A stretch of DNA of 64,000 nucleotides from Nephrocerus scutellatus (taxonomy: Eukaryota > Arthropoda > Insecta > Diptera > Pipunculidae). The translations under genes and the position numbers were made by a program. Position 1 is the first letter of the stretch; each line of letters opens with the position of its first letter. The notes beneath the pieces are model-generated. The model made no database searches and had not been told where the DNA came from. It saw nothing but the letters and a program-made list of their open reading frames with translations. The stretch covers positions 43,202,018-43,266,017 of the forward strand of contig OX352762.1 of the NCBI GenBank assembly GCA_947095585.1, in the 5' to 3' direction. This document shows, piece after piece, positions 21,765 through 32,390 of the stretch.

Positions 21765-22010
21765 TAATTTTATGGCTTATACGCTTTCTGCAGCTGTGGC
21801 CTTCCGAGCCTATGTACCACCCATATGACTCTTTGTTCGCCGAGGTTTCATTATTGTTAAATACTATAATAAGATTTCGATTTAGTTAGACATAGAATAA
21901 TAACGTTCAATCTTTTCATTGATGAAAAATAGTGTTTATAAAAAACTCATTCTATCAAATTGGCCAAAATTAGAACTAATATTTTTTAAGTAACCGTTTA
22001 TTCAGATAGA
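21765..22010 (+). repeat. Diverged direct repeat, copy 1
   Basis: Shares with 22985-23235 the phrases 'attaattttatggc', 'cagctgtggc', 'cgagcc.atgtac', 'gaggtttcattattgt' and 'aaattggccaaaatta'. Function and family unknown; probably a TE terminus or internal noncoding block. Confidence 0.6.
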
Positions 22011-22055
22011 TTTTTATAATGTAGTAGTTCCAAATGTTTTGAACGTCTTCTATCT

Positions 22056-22540
22056 TTATTTGTATATATCCGTAATTTTTAACTTTTCAATTGTCAATGT
22101 TCCCTGAGTTCTCGGTACTGTCATTAGCATTACAACGAGTTGTATCATTTCTCCTGAACTAAATGAGGAAATGAAGAATTTGGATGCCTCTGAATTTGTG
22201 TGTTGACTGAGCCGTTTAGCACGAGCTGCTGCATATTTTTTAATTTCGTTGGCCACTGCTTCTACTGCCAGGTCACAGTAACGATCAGAGTTTTGCATGT
22301 ACCATGGTGCGTTAACAATCCTTCGCAGTAGTTTATATGGATCTGTTGGATCTTTTGATGGTGTTCATCTTGGAGCACCCCTATAATTGAAAGCCGTAAG
22401 TCCATATAGGTTTGATGACTAGATTATAGAGAAGCAATTTGTTATGTATTGCCAGTACTGATCCTCTGTTCATTTTTCTTAATTTAATGTGAAGTTCATC
22501 CCTTTTTTTCCTGACATGTTCCGAATTTTTGCCAAGATAT
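22056..22540 (-). pseudogene. Jockey-like RT C-terminal remnant
   Basis: Minus-strand reading gives, from right to left, a KLLLYNLVIKPIWTYGLQL segment (the conserved post-RT 'kP.wtYG.qlwG' block), a RIVNAPWYMQNSD segment and a DLAVEAVANEIKKYAAARAK segment followed by RLSQHTN. All are standard in the C-terminal third of Jockey-clade ORF2. Frames change, and no RT core remains. The N-terminal boundary is not visible. Confidence 0.7.
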
Positions 22541-22984
22541 GAAGCAATGCTCGCGATCTGTGTATTATTGATGAAAATCGGGATATGTCGAATTTTTTTG
22601 TTGGTGTCATTTATTTTAATGGGCTTTTTTTTGTCCGACTTTCATTTCGTTTTCTTTCATTTTCTGCTGTTTCGGCGATGGCTAGTAAAGCAGTATCGTT
22701 CGTGGACGTGCCTCAATCAAGGGCACACATCCACAAATACCCAAACACCCAAAACAAGTACATTCCAATGCTCAAGTAAAAAATTCCAAAGTTTATTACA
22801 GTGCAGCTGCACGCGTTTTATTCTAATGGCAATAAAAAAATCACTCCAAACATTCCAAAAATTATGACTTTCAATTAACATTTCATATTTTTTGACTTTG
22901 CAGCTGTGCATACGCATATGCGTATGCGTAATATAGAGCAACACAACTTTTATTCATTTCCGTTTATTTAAATTGTTTAAATCC
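22541..22984. other. AT-rich, nothing recognised
   Basis: Short open frames only. A palindromic CATACGCATATGCGTATGCG lies near 22909-22928. Confidence 0.5.
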
Positions 22985-23235
22985 ATTAATAATTTTATAG
23001 CCTACACGCGCTCTGTAGCTGTGGCTTTCGGAGCCCATGTACAACACGCATGATTCTTATTTCAATCCAGGTTTCTTTATTGTGAAATAAGTTTTATAAG
23101 ATAAGATTTAGCTCAGACATGAATTAATAAAGTTCACTAATTTTCGCTGCTGTAAAAGTGTTTTTATTCTAAGCATTTTGGCAAATTGGCCGGAATTAAA
23201 ACTACTTTTTTTAAATTTCTATATTAACCGTGTAT
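22985..23235 (+). repeat. Diverged direct repeat, copy 2
   Basis: Second copy of the 21765-22010 repeat, followed directly by a block of repeat family Q. Confidence 0.6.
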
Positions 23236-23269
23236 TTGTTTGTTTGTCGTGAAATTTTTTAAAAATTAA

Positions 23270-23885
23270 CCGGATTTTCTTAAAATTTTTATGCATATAG
23301 TGTATCTCTGATGGACAACACTTTTTGTGAAAATGTTAGAGACCGCGACCGCGGGGTCAATATTTTTATCATATAATTTTTTAAAAAAAATTAACACGAT
23401 TTTCTTCAACTTTTATACCTCCGATGGATAACACATTTTGTAAAAATTTTGGAGACCCCGAGCTCCGTATTCATACATGTATATATGTGATTTTCCGATG
23501 GACAAACCTTTTTTAACGTTTCAAGTTTTTAAAAATTCACCAGACTTTCTTAAAATTTTATGCACATGTGTATCTCCGATAGACAACCCTTTTTGTAAAA
23601 GTGTTTAGGCCTGAAATCGATGCTCCATACAATTTTTTTTTAAAATTCACCCGATTTTCTTCAAATGTTATGCATATGTAGTTTGACCCCAGTGCCGAGG
23701 GGATCCCATATACTTTTTGTAAAAATTTTGGAGCTATCGCGACCGATGTTGGGGGGCTCCCATACGAATTTTTTATAAAAAAATTAATAAAATTTTTTGC
23801 ATTTGTGTATATCCAATGACCAACACTTTTGTAAAAATTTGCTAGAGATCGGGCGCAAGGTCGGGGGCTCCCAAACCAATTTTTT
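23270..23885. repeat. Degenerate ~100-bp repeat family Q, block 2
   Basis: Units with 'tctccgatggacaacactttttgtaaaaattttggag', a GC-rich 'accccgagctccg' stretch and 'ttaaaaattcacccgattttcttcaa'. They are the reverse complement of blocks 1 and 3. About six units. Confidence 0.75.
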
Positions 23886-25012
23886 AAAAAATGTTTCTGA
23901 AACATAGCAGATAATTTTTTATCTGAAAGATCTGATCAAAAAAAATTATCGGATATATCGGATCTCGGTTTTCTCAGATTTCCCCGATTTCTCCGACAAA
24001 AAAGAACACTGCCATTGACGATCTTTAGTGCAATCAATAAAAAAATTGGAAACAGAACGTTATTTATTATCGTTCATGTTAGCGTTTAGAGCAGTTGCTC
24101 GAAGTACAGAGTTCGACTTTTTAAAATTGTTCTCGATTCCAGCTGCCATAGTCGATATTGACAGCGTTATCGTTGTAACTTTAGTAAAATATTAAATAAA
24201 ATAAATTGTCAATTTCTTATATCAATTGTCAATTTTTAATTGTCAATGTCTTATATAATTTAAAGTGAGATAATAAGTGCGGTGACGTGTTATTGTGCTT
24301 CTAATCAAAACAATGATTATGGTCAAATTTCGACCAATGGGCAAACACTAGTTTAATGGTTTTATCTAATGGGCTACTTGGAAGTAAGCAGCACACGAAT
24401 TCCGGTTCTATGACAAATGAGAATGACAAATGACTTTATTTATTTTTTCGACTAGTCAGTTTCACATTCTCATCAAATTTCCGAATCTCGTATGGCCAGT
24501 GAGTTACGATATGTGCTAAATTTTAGAACACGGATGTTTTGGTTTGTTGTGCTCTAATTTGGCATTTCTTGAATTAAATTGCATTATGTGATTATCTTGT
24601 CGTGTCGACATAAATTATTTTATTTTTAAATTAAAATTAAAATTAATTTGGATTGTGAACTATTATTAAATTATTAAGAAATGGATTTCTTTCTAATTCG
24701 AGCTCGCAAAAGATTAACTTCCAACCGGAGGTAAAGTTCAACTTTACTTTACCAGACACGTAATTGACGCATTGGGGTCCTTAAAGCGAGATTTCGGTGC
24801 CTCAGTCGACAATTGCTATATTGCTTTCAACAAAATGAGTTAGGTATTTTTTGTGGTTAACGGCTGATTAAAGCAACAGCAAAAACTAACTAAATTTTGG
24901 TAAATTTTTTGTTTCATGTGTTTGCCAACTTATCTATGGATAATTTTTAAAAGTCGACTCTGGTGGTGAGAATTATAAATAAAATTTTGGTTAAATATTT
25001 CTTAACCAAAAA
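23886..25012. other. AT-rich leader of gypsy element C
   Basis: No gene. It should contain the 5' LTR and primer-binding site of element C, but no LTR copy exists elsewhere in the window to confirm boundaries. Confidence 0.4.
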
Positions 25013-25549
25013 ATGGAGGGCTCCGAATTAGGTGACATGAAGCCGTCACAGCTACTACGCAAGCTCAAGTCACATGCCGGCACTGAAATACCCCACGATT
25101 TCATTAAAACGATTTGGTCCAAGCGACTTCCGCTACGAATGATGGAGGTGTTGTCCCCAACGGCCGATGATGTAGATACCGATAGATTAGCAGAATTAGC
25201 CGATCGGGTAATGGAAACCACTATAAAATCGCAGGCATTCGCCATTGATTCAAACCCTTCATGGACCACGGTTACCCCTACATCAACCGAAGAGACGGTT
25301 TCGACACAACTAAACGAAATCTTCCGTCGCTTGGACGCTATCGATCTTTCGTTTAACCGCAATCGCAGCGCCAACAGATATCGTTCCCCGAGCAACTCAC
25401 GAGGGCCTACTCAGACCCCTGAACCAGAGAGTCCACTCAATGCATTGTCTAGTGCTAGCGCTCCACGCATTTGTTATTATCATCGCCGGTTCCGTGATAA
25501 GGCCCGTAATTGTAATCCGGCGTGCCCACAGTGGGCCGAATTCAAATAA
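25013..25549 (+). CDS. Element C Gag, C-terminal part
   Basis: 178 codons open from the ATG at 25013. It encodes a capsid C-terminal region (QLLRKLKSHAG, FIKTIWSKRLPLRM, DTDRLAELADRVME) and an Arg/Ser-rich stretch. It ends with C-YY-H-RRFRDKARN-C-NPA-C (residues about 158-174), the CHCC zinc motif of CsRn1-like Gag. Normal Gags of this type are longer at the N-terminus, so the ATG at 25013 is probably internal or the 5' part is lost. The pol frame overlaps the last 28 nt in the -1 frame. The AAAAAAC run lies after the Gag stop, so it is not an obvious slip site. Confidence 0.75.
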   Translation: MEGSELGDMKPSQLLRKLKSHAGTEIPHDFIKTIWSKRLPLRMMEVLSPTADDVDTDRLAELADRVMETTIKSQAFAIDSNPSWTTVTPTSTEETVSTQLNEIFRRLDAIDLSFNRNRSANRYRSPSNSRGPTQTPEPESPLNALSSASAPRICYYHRRFRDKARNCNPACPQWAEFK

Positions 25550-26088
25550 AAAAACTAAATAGTCTGGCGCAATCGGCGACATGCTCCGGACCTTCATCGA
25601 ATAGTCGCCTTAAAGTTTACGACATTTTAACGAACCGACAATACCTAATCGACACGGGAGCAGACATTTCAGTGGTACCACCTTTGCCTAGCTATCGCTA
25701 CAAACAGGATACCAATTTCACGCTGCACGCCGCCAATGGTTCGTACGTCAAAACGTTCGGCAAACGTCTGACCAGCCTCGATCTCGGCCTTGGAAGGAAA
25801 TTTACATTAACCTTCGTCATCGCTGACGTGACCATGCCTATAATAGGGTCAGATTTTCTAAACCACACTGGTCTATTGGTGGATATTCAGCATCACAGAT
25901 TGATCGATCCATTGACTCAATTAAGTGCCATAGCATCCATCGTAAGTATAGACGTTCCGATTCCGACTATTCGCGTCATTGATACCGAGACTATGAATCC
26001 TATTATGTTGCCATTATTGAACGAATTTAAGGATATTACGGTCGATACGCAAATCAACCGGCCGGTGCAGCATCCCTTACATTCATGA
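25522..26088 (+). CDS. Element C protease and start of pol
   Basis: 188 codons in the -1 frame relative to gag. The retropepsin motif LIDTGADISVVPP is intact (DTG), followed by FTLHAANGSYVKTFGK, and MPIIGSDFLNHTGLLVD corresponds to the flap-distal IIG.DFL block. After LLNEFKDITVDTQI the reading frame jumps, at about 26080, to the middle of the RT (HDFTHQLHGAKYFSTVDL). The intervening 80-100 residues of RT motif 1 found in relatives are deleted, and a stop is created. The protease domain itself looks complete. Confidence 0.8.
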   Translation: MPTVGRIQIKKLNSLAQSATCSGPSSNSRLKVYDILTNRQYLIDTGADISVVPPLPSYRYKQDTNFTLHAANGSYVKTFGKRLTSLDLGLGRKFTLTFVIADVTMPIIGSDFLNHTGLLVDIQHHRLIDPLTQLSAIASIVSIDVPIPTIRVIDTETMNPIMLPLLNEFKDITVDTQINRPVQHPLHS

Positions 26089-27151
26089 TTTTACACATCA
26101 ATTACATGGTGCCAAATATTTCTCAACAGTCGACTTGGTTAGGGCCTATCATCAGATCCCCATTAAGGAAGCTGACATTCCCAAAGCGGCCATTTCCACT
26201 CCGTTCGGCCTGTTTGAGTTCGTTAGAATGACGTTTGGTCTTCGCAATGCCGGTAACACATTTCAGCGGTTCATGCACGCCACGCTCCAAGGCCTGGACT
26301 TTTGTTTCAGCTATTTGGATGATATTTTGGTGGCGTCCGCTTTGCTCAATGAGCATCTCAAACATATTCGTGTACTATTCACTCGTTTACAAAGTGCCGG
26401 ACTCATAATTAACACAGACAAATGTTGTTTCGCTGAAACCAAGGTCAAGTTTTTGGGCCACGAAGTATCTGCGGCAGGATTAAAACCGCTTCCTGAGCGC
26501 GTCAACGATATAGCCAAGTACGCCTTGCCGACGACTGTTAAGCAACTCCGACGGTTTCTCGGCATGCTTAACTTCTACCGCACATTTATTCCGCACGCAG
26601 CAGGAACACAGTCGATGTTGAGCAAATATTTAAAAGGTAGCAAGAAAAACGACAATCGTGTAATCGAATGGTCGGACCAGGCACGTGATGCCTTCGATTT
26701 ATCCATGCGGCAATTATGCGAGGCCGTGATGTTAAGCCATCCTTCGTCACTCGCGCAGCTCGCGATATTGGTCGACGCATCTGACACAGCTATGGGCGCC
26801 GTAATTCAGCAACAAAGTGGCGAACTCGTTAACAACAGCATCATCTGGGAACCGTTGCAATTTTTTTCGGTTAAGCTCACGCCGACGCAGCAACGTTATA
26901 GTGCTTACGACCGCGAGTTGCTGGCCGCATATTCCGCCGTCACACGATTTCGGCATTTGGTGGAAGGTCGAAGATTTATATTGTTTACCGATCACAAACC
27001 TTTGACCTTTGCGTTTTTACAGAATTCAGCGAAAGCGTCCCCTCGAAAATTCCGTTACTTGGATTTTATCGGGCAATTTACCACCGATATCAGGCATATA
27101 TCGGGCCGCGATAATGTGGTCGCTGACGCCTTATCGAGACAATCGAGATGA
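26088..27151 (+). CDS. Element C RT (truncated) and RNase H
   Basis: Open from about 26088, with the first ATG at 26135. FSTVDLVRAYHQIPI (first catalytic Asp) is partly upstream of that ATG. Then come TPFGLFEFVRMTFGLRNAG, YLDDILVAS (YxDD), FLGHEVSAAGL, LRRFLGMLNFYRTFI, RNase H with LVDASDTAMGAVI, YDRELLAAYSAV and FTDHKPLTFA, and the terminal HISGRDNVVADALSR. All visible catalytic residues are present. Because the N-terminal fingers of the RT are deleted it cannot be active. Confidence 0.85.
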
Positions 27152-27289
27152 CGTCGTCCATCAATTATGACGCAATCGCTGAAGCTCAGCGCGCCGACGA
27201 ATTCAATAAGTTACGTGAATCCGAGTCGAGCCTTAAATTCGAAGATACACCGATAGCCATGGGAAGCAATACAAAAAAACGAACACGAA
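27152..27289 (+). pseudogene. Element C integrase, first piece
   Basis: Follows the RNase H stop in another frame: INYDAIAEAQRADEFNKL and FEDTPIA, the start of the integrase linker. It then breaks into the inserted minus-strand element. The HHCC zinc finger is largely lost between the two pieces. Confidence 0.6.
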
Positions 27290-28524
27290 ACTAAAACGAT
27301 GCGAGTCCAAATACTTTTATCAATGAATCATGGTCAGGGAAAACTACAAAAAACCTTGACCAAGAAAATATTACAAAATAAACAACAAATATTATAAATA
27401 ATACAAAAAATAATAATTTTTTTATATAAAATAATCTTATCCTCTAATGAACACTACGGTCGTAATTCAGGAAGTTGTGTACAGCTATTTTGAAGGCCTG
27501 TAAATTATAAGATTCGGGAAATACGGAGTCGACCAATTGATTCAACATCGAAGTCACTCTCGGATAAAAGGACGATTTGAAGTGTTGGGTTCTACATGAG
27601 AAACCTATGTTGATTATACCTCAAACAAGTGTTAAAGTTGCTGACAAAAGGACCTGGGAATAGAGAACGGGTTTCTGAAGAACATCTACCGTTGTAAAAT
27701 TTGTAGAAAACAGATAAAGCTCCAACATTACGTCTATGCTCCAAAGAATCAAGAGATGAAGTAATTGTTACAAACGGATAACTCTATTTTGAATTCCATC
27801 AAGATGAACCAAATGCGATCTTGGAGCCCCACCCCACACAAATGAATTAAATTCTAACATAAGATTTATATAATCTTAATACTTCAGAGGGGCTGAAGTA
27901 AAAATTACAACGTCTTATAAAGCCCAAGCATTGGCTCGCTCTTTTTGAGATTTCATAAATATCCTTCCAGGAAAGTTCACTAGAAATTTTCAAACCTAAC
28001 ATCTTTTGTGAAACTGATCTCGCAATAGTGGCACCATTAATTACTGGTGCTACGTAATGTTAAATTGCCTTTTGAGAAAAAAGACAAGCCTGGAATTTAT
28101 TTGGTTTAAATTCCACCCTATTAGATCCGCCCCAATCAAGAATAACTTGAATGTTCGACAGAATTGTCGAATTCATTAATTCACGCGAACCAATCAAGCG
28201 AGAATTGCATTCTTTTTGACTAACAAACTCCATGGAAGCCGATAACGTCGTATCATCAGCAAATGAGTGGATATCACATATTGTAGAAGACAACAAGTCA
28301 TTGATATATATTAAGAATAATGTTGGCGATAAGGATGACCCTTGAGGAACGCCAGCATTGATCTCATGCGAAGATGAGGAAAAACCATTCAATACCACTT
28401 TTATTTTGCGGTTCCATAAATAATCCTCAATCCATGTAATGAGAGAGGGGTGTAAGTTGAGCGCACGAATCTTATTAATAAGACAAATATGCCAAACTCT
28501 ATCAAAAACCTTAGAAATATCCGG
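27290..28524 (-). mobile_element. Jockey/CR1-like non-LTR fragment
   Basis: 5'-truncated and oriented leftwards. It begins at 28524 inside RT motif 3 (DISKVFDRVWH). Positions 28060-28398 encode INAGVPQGSSLSPTLFLIYI (normal PQG) and SFADDTTLSAS (FADD). The C-terminal end (about 27600-27470) has a LNQLVDSVFPESYNLQAFK segment, the usual 'lP..v.p..y....fk' tail. The 3' region is AT-rich without a clear poly(T); no target duplication was seen. Confidence 0.75.
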
Positions 28525-29470
28525 TGTTCAGGCGACAATCAAGGCAATCACAGACCAGTTCGTGTGGCGAGATCTCAAAAAAGACGTGAAAACAATGGTT
28601 CAGTGTTGTGTAGCGTGTCAACGTGCTAAGGTTAGCCGACACACAGTTAGCCCACTGAGTAACTATGCACCAGTCGTTGAACGTTTTACGGAAATCCACT
28701 TGGATCTCGTCTGACCGCTTCCAATGTCAGAAGGTCAGCGTTATTGTGCCACACTCATTGATCGCTATACCAGATGGATCGAAGTGATTCCGATCCCGGA
28801 CATCAAGGCCGAAACAGTCGCCGTCGCCATTTACGCGCAATGGATATCACGCTATGGAGTTCCTCTAATTGTAGTAACCGATCAGGGCTCACAATTTGAA
28901 TCCGAGTTGTTCGCGTAGTTTTCAAAATTATTGTGATTCCAACACAGGCGTACCACGGCGTACAATCCTAAAAGTAATGGGTTTATAGAGCGACTCCATC
29001 GCACTTTGAAAGCGGCCATAATGTGCTACGAGCACACAAGCTGGACGAGGGTTTTGCCGTCCATTTTGCTTGGGCTTCGCACTACATATCGTGAGGATTT
29101 TAAGACGACCTCAGCGGAGTTGGTTTTTGGGGAGCTGATCCGGCTGCCCAGCCAACTATTAACTGACAACAAGGCGCCTTTGCCCCAATGCGAGTTCGTA
29201 AAAGAATTGCGTAACCATTTCGAAACTATTCGGCCATCTCCACCTTCACGTCACTGCGCCCAGAAGATTTTCATTTCAAAGGAACTCAACACATGTTCCC
29301 ACGTTTTCATTAGATCAGACTTCGTTAGAAAATCGCTCCAGCCGCCATATAAGGGTCCGTTTCCGGCTATATCAAGGAACGAAAAAGCTTTCGCACTACT
29401 AGTCAAAGGCAAACAATGCAACGTGTCGATAGACCAACTCAAACCGTACTTCGTCGAACATGAAGGCTAA
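28525..29470 (+). pseudogene. Element C integrase, main piece
   Basis: Resumes with GVQATIKAITDQFVWRDLKK and C-C of the zinc finger (CCVACQRAK). The core has ERFTEIHLDLV (first Asp, followed by a stop at 28712), RWIEVIPIPD, TDQGSQFES (second Asp), a stop at 28916 and PKSNGFIERLHRTLK (Glu). The C-terminal segment at 29006-29470 includes YREDFKTTSAELVFGE and a terminal PPYKGPFPAISRNEKAF, the GPF-like module. Two in-frame stops show decay. From 29155 it is duplicated at 50809. Confidence 0.85.
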
Positions 29471-29800
29471 ATGATTAGTAACCAAAAGATCGTATAAAAG
29501 GAAACCAAAAGAGAAGTGAAACCTCGTTTTACTTATAAAGAACAAAAGTTAAATAGCGTTGGACGAGCTGGGTTATACAAAATTAACTCATCAACGGTCC
29601 ATCAAAGGCCCGAATCAAGCTCAACACCTCAATCGTTCACATCATTAACCAGCCCAACGGCAGACGAAGGGACCCGTAGGGTCCACTTCGGGTCTAACCC
29701 CGCTTCAATCGTTCAAACATCTGAAAGTAGTTCCACGGATCGTATCTCACTTTTTCCGGTTGTTCGGGAACTGGTGGTTGGTCTTTTGCTGTAAATTTCG
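29471..29800 (+). other. 3' part of element C
   Basis: After the integrase stop a frame at 29516-29794 holds GTRRVHFGSNPASIV, resembling the Arg-rich pol tail of gypsy elements, but no start or domain is supportable. No LTR is seen. Confidence 0.4.
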
Positions 29801-29804
29801 GTTG

Positions 29805-30190
29805 GGTGGTCGGCTTGGCTTATGAGCGTCGGGATTGGTTGGGCGGCTGTCTGGATGCTTGCGTCCATTGGTGGTTTAATGGGGTTACTTCGAACAGGAC
29901 AGTACCTTTGACTGACGACCTTGGTAGCGTTTCCCCTCACGGTGCTGGTACTGCTGGCAGGGGTGGCAACTCTGGATGAGTGAGCCACTCGGAGAGCTGT
30001 GGCTGTACTGTCTCGTGACCGTCGGAAATGTTTGGGCGGCTGTCTGGATGCTTGCGTCCATTGCTGGTTTAATGGGGCTACTTCGAACAGGACCAGTACC
30101 TTTGACAGTACTGACGACCCCGGTAGCGTTTCCCCTCACGGTGCTGGTACTGCTGGCAGGGGTGGCAACTCTGGATGAGTGAGCCACTCG
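29805..30190 (-). repeat. ~195-bp tandem repeat at 3' end of element A, S1
   Basis: Two units carrying 'cggctgtctggatgcttgcgtcc', 'acttcgaacaggaccagtacc' and 'ggtgctggtactgctggcagggg'. Three units occur in the second copy (51475-52045). On the minus strand they read as Ser/Thr/Pro-rich sequence after the integrase, so they may be a repetitive pol tail of element A. Both strands stay open. Confidence 0.8.
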
Positions 30191-30194
30191 GAAG

Positions 30195-31240
30195 ATGCGA
30201 GTTCACAGCATCCCAGTCGTTGTCCTCTGTACTGGTGGTGCCAATGGAGTTGGTTTTGTCCGGCGACTAATACTTGGGTTGGCCTGTGGTTCGGTGAATT
30301 TAACGAACGATCGCTTTGACATTCTTACTGAGACTGATATAATTTGCTTATTGTATTTATACTGGTCGGGGTGGTATTTATTCTCATCTCTTTTTAGGTC
30401 TTTCACGTGAGCAGTGATCACTTCTCTTTCCGACCCTTGGAGTTTATAGATAACGGGTGACAGTTTTTTGGTGACTCGAAATGGTCCTATGTAGCGGGGG
30501 GCTAATTTTGCTGAAAATTTGTTGACAGCCTAGGACAGTGGTCGGTGGCGGAGATATACCAACTCTCCTATTTCGGGTGTCCATTATCGACGTCGTAAAT
30601 CATAATACCGTTTTTGTTTTCCGAAAGCTTTGGCCATGTTGATTCGTACCAGCGCCAATATGTCGTTGAGTGCGGTGATTCTCTCGGTGGTGGTAGGCGG
30701 GGTATTTCGTTCGATAGCTGGGGTATTCGGAAGGCGGTGTTCTCTACCATAATTCAGGTATGCGGCGGTATAACCGGTGGATTCATGTTGACTGGTGTTT
30801 ATAGCCAGCATGAACTCTGGTAGGTATTCATCCCATCGGCGGTGGTCTTTTTGGACATACTGGGCGATCATAGTTTTTATGACCCTATTAACGTTTTCGG
30901 TCGGTTTAGCCTGTAGTGTGTAAGGAGGTGTGAACCGTTGCTCGATATGTAGTTCCTTCAGAAGAGCCTGAAATGGTTTGCTCCTATACTGAGTGCCATT
31001 GTCAGTAATTAATTTATTGGGACACCCATATCGACTTAAGATTCTCTCTTTAAATCCTTTAATTAGCGCTGGAGTTGTCGCATCTCGGAGAGCCAAAAAC
31101 TCGGTCCATTTGGTGAATTATATTGGAACACCAATATGACGGTGTTGCCTTTTGTAGACCGGACTACCTCCCATGGCTGCTCGGTGGGGGTCATATGCAT
31201 CCTGCTGGCGGGTTTTGTGGCCGGGATTTTGTACCGAATG
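30195..31240 (-). pseudogene. Element A integrase
   Basis: Positions 30584-31096 encode a core with KLITDNGTQYRSKPF (second catalytic Asp), FTPPYTLQAKPTENVNRVIK (Glu) and DEYLPEFMLAINTSQHESTG. Downstream, about 30420-30545 encodes an LAPRYIGPFRVTKKLSP segment, the GPY/F module, in other frames. Towards the N-terminus (31100-31240) the zinc-finger and first-Asp region is frame-broken (QTC..YK and KPAGCI pieces). Stops and shifts make it non-functional. Confidence 0.8.
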
Positions 31241-31905
31241 CAGGTCTGGCAGCGTCGAACAAACCGAGCGACGTCTCGGAAGAGTCCAGGCCAATTATAA
31301 CTCCGGGCGGGTCTGGGTATCTGGACAGTACGTCGGCTACAGTATTTAAAGAACCTTTTCGGTTGCGGATCTCGAAATTGTGCTGTTGTAATTCGATCGC
31401 CCAGCGTGCGAGTCGCCCAGACGGATTATCTAATGTGTGCACCACTTTAACGAGCGGTGGTCAGTATGCACGGTAAAATGATACCCTTCAAATAGGGCCG
31501 CATCTTGCGGATGCCCATACTACTGCCAAACATTCACGTTCAGTTACCGAAAAAATTTTCTTGGCATTATTCAACGTGCGACTAGCATAGGCAATGACAT
31601 GTTCTTAATTGTCGATGGACTGAGACAATACCGCTCCAAGTTCTTCGGCGCTAGCATCGGTTTGAAGCAGAAAGGCTTTCGAGAAATCAGGACAAGCAAG
31701 GATTGGTGCTTCCGTTAATCTGGTTTTCAACGTTTCGAATGCATTTTCCTGATCTTTGTCACACTGCCATCTCTGTTTCTTCTTTAATAACTTAGCGGGG
31801 CGGCTAGTGTCGAGAAGTTTGGTACAAATCGTCTGTACCATGATGCGATACCTAGTACTCGGCGGAGTTCTTTGACATTCTGTGGGGCAGTTAGCATTTT
31901 TATTG
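31191..31905 (-). pseudogene. Element A RT C-terminus and RNase H
   Basis: Beginning next to the element-B insertion, one frame gives [19 protein letters not shown] and [10 protein letters not shown]. Positions 31605-31916 give KQRWQCDKDQENAFETLK and LLQTDASAEELGAVLSQS (RNase H Asp). Positions 31191-31445 give LDNPSGRLARWAIELQQH and VADVLSRYPDP, the end of RNase H. A stop and frame changes are present. The segment is the downstream half of the RT at 45958-46712. Confidence 0.85.
31902..31905 (+). repeat. Element B target-site duplication, left
   Basis: ATTG, repeated at 35606-35609. Setting aside B and one ATTG restores the coding register of element A's RT. Confidence 0.8.
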
Positions 31906-31937
31906 TGTAAGGACAATCAACCAACGAACCACCACAA

Positions 31938-32198
31938 CACAGTCGCAAGACCATCGCACGCGTTATGAATCGTCACTACTGGCCAGGTATGTTCCGCGAC
32001 ATCAGCCGGTATGTACTTCGCTGCGAGTCCTGCCAGAAATACAAGTGCATCCAACAGAAGCCGGCCAGAGCCATGCTGCCTAAGATTGTAGACAAACAAC
32101 GCCATGAAAAACCACAACACAGCAGAACGAGCAGGTCCAGACTCCAACGACCCCCGAAGGAAACACCGCCCACGCAGTACGCAGCAGTAACAACTTAA
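31938..32198 (+). pseudogene. Element B integrase zinc-finger fragment
   Basis: Encodes [20 protein letters not shown] and YVLRCESCQKYKCIQQKPAR, the C-terminal part of the HHCC zinc-binding domain of a gypsy integrase on the plus strand. The frame then runs into a basic Arg/Pro/Thr segment ending QYAAVTT and a stop, which looks like a pol tail. The whole catalytic core is missing between them. It shows that B once carried pol upstream of the protease ORF. Confidence 0.7.
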
Positions 32199-32215
32199 AG
32201 AAGGTACCACCGTCC

Positions 32216-32262
32216 CGAAAAAAAATAATAAAAATAATAATAATAAATAAATAAATAGAGTT
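32216..32262. repeat. AAT-rich simple repeat
   Basis: An A-run followed by AAT/AAAT repeats between the pol tail and the promoter. Confidence 0.8.
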
Positions 32263-32283
32263 TAAAATGTCCCGTTAGCCAAC

Positions 32284-32321
32284 TATAAATAGGACGGCTC
32301 TATTCAAGTAGATCATCAGTC
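32284..32321 (+). promoter_or_regulatory. Core promoter upstream of Ulp1-like gene
   Basis: TATAAATA at 32284-32291 and the arthropod initiator TCAGTC at 32316-32321, whose A would be +1 at 32318, 34 bp after the TATA start. The first downstream ATG is at 32391 in the good context ACAATGG. The same arrangement is kept in the second copy (54406-54443). Confidence 0.6.
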
Positions 32322-32390
32322 AGTGACCGACGTCAGTAAGGAAAACGTTTAAAGCAAGTTTAGAAGTTTTTAAATTTTTTTTCAAATACA

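Larger units (their letters stand above)
25013..29794 (+). mobile_element. Ty3/gypsy element C (CsRn1-like), interrupted
   Basis: Gag, protease, RT, RNase H and integrase are in order. A deletion removes the end of the PR-RT linker and the first RT motifs, and a minus-strand Jockey-like fragment (27290-28524) interrupts the integrase. Gag has a C-x2-H-x9-C-x3-C motif instead of CCHC knuckles, which is a known mark of the CsRn1 group. The 3' part from 29155 is duplicated at 50809. Confidence 0.85.

Noticed and set aside
29516..29794. Independent gene after element C integrase
   Set aside because: No supportable start or domain; composition fits the tail of a gypsy pol.
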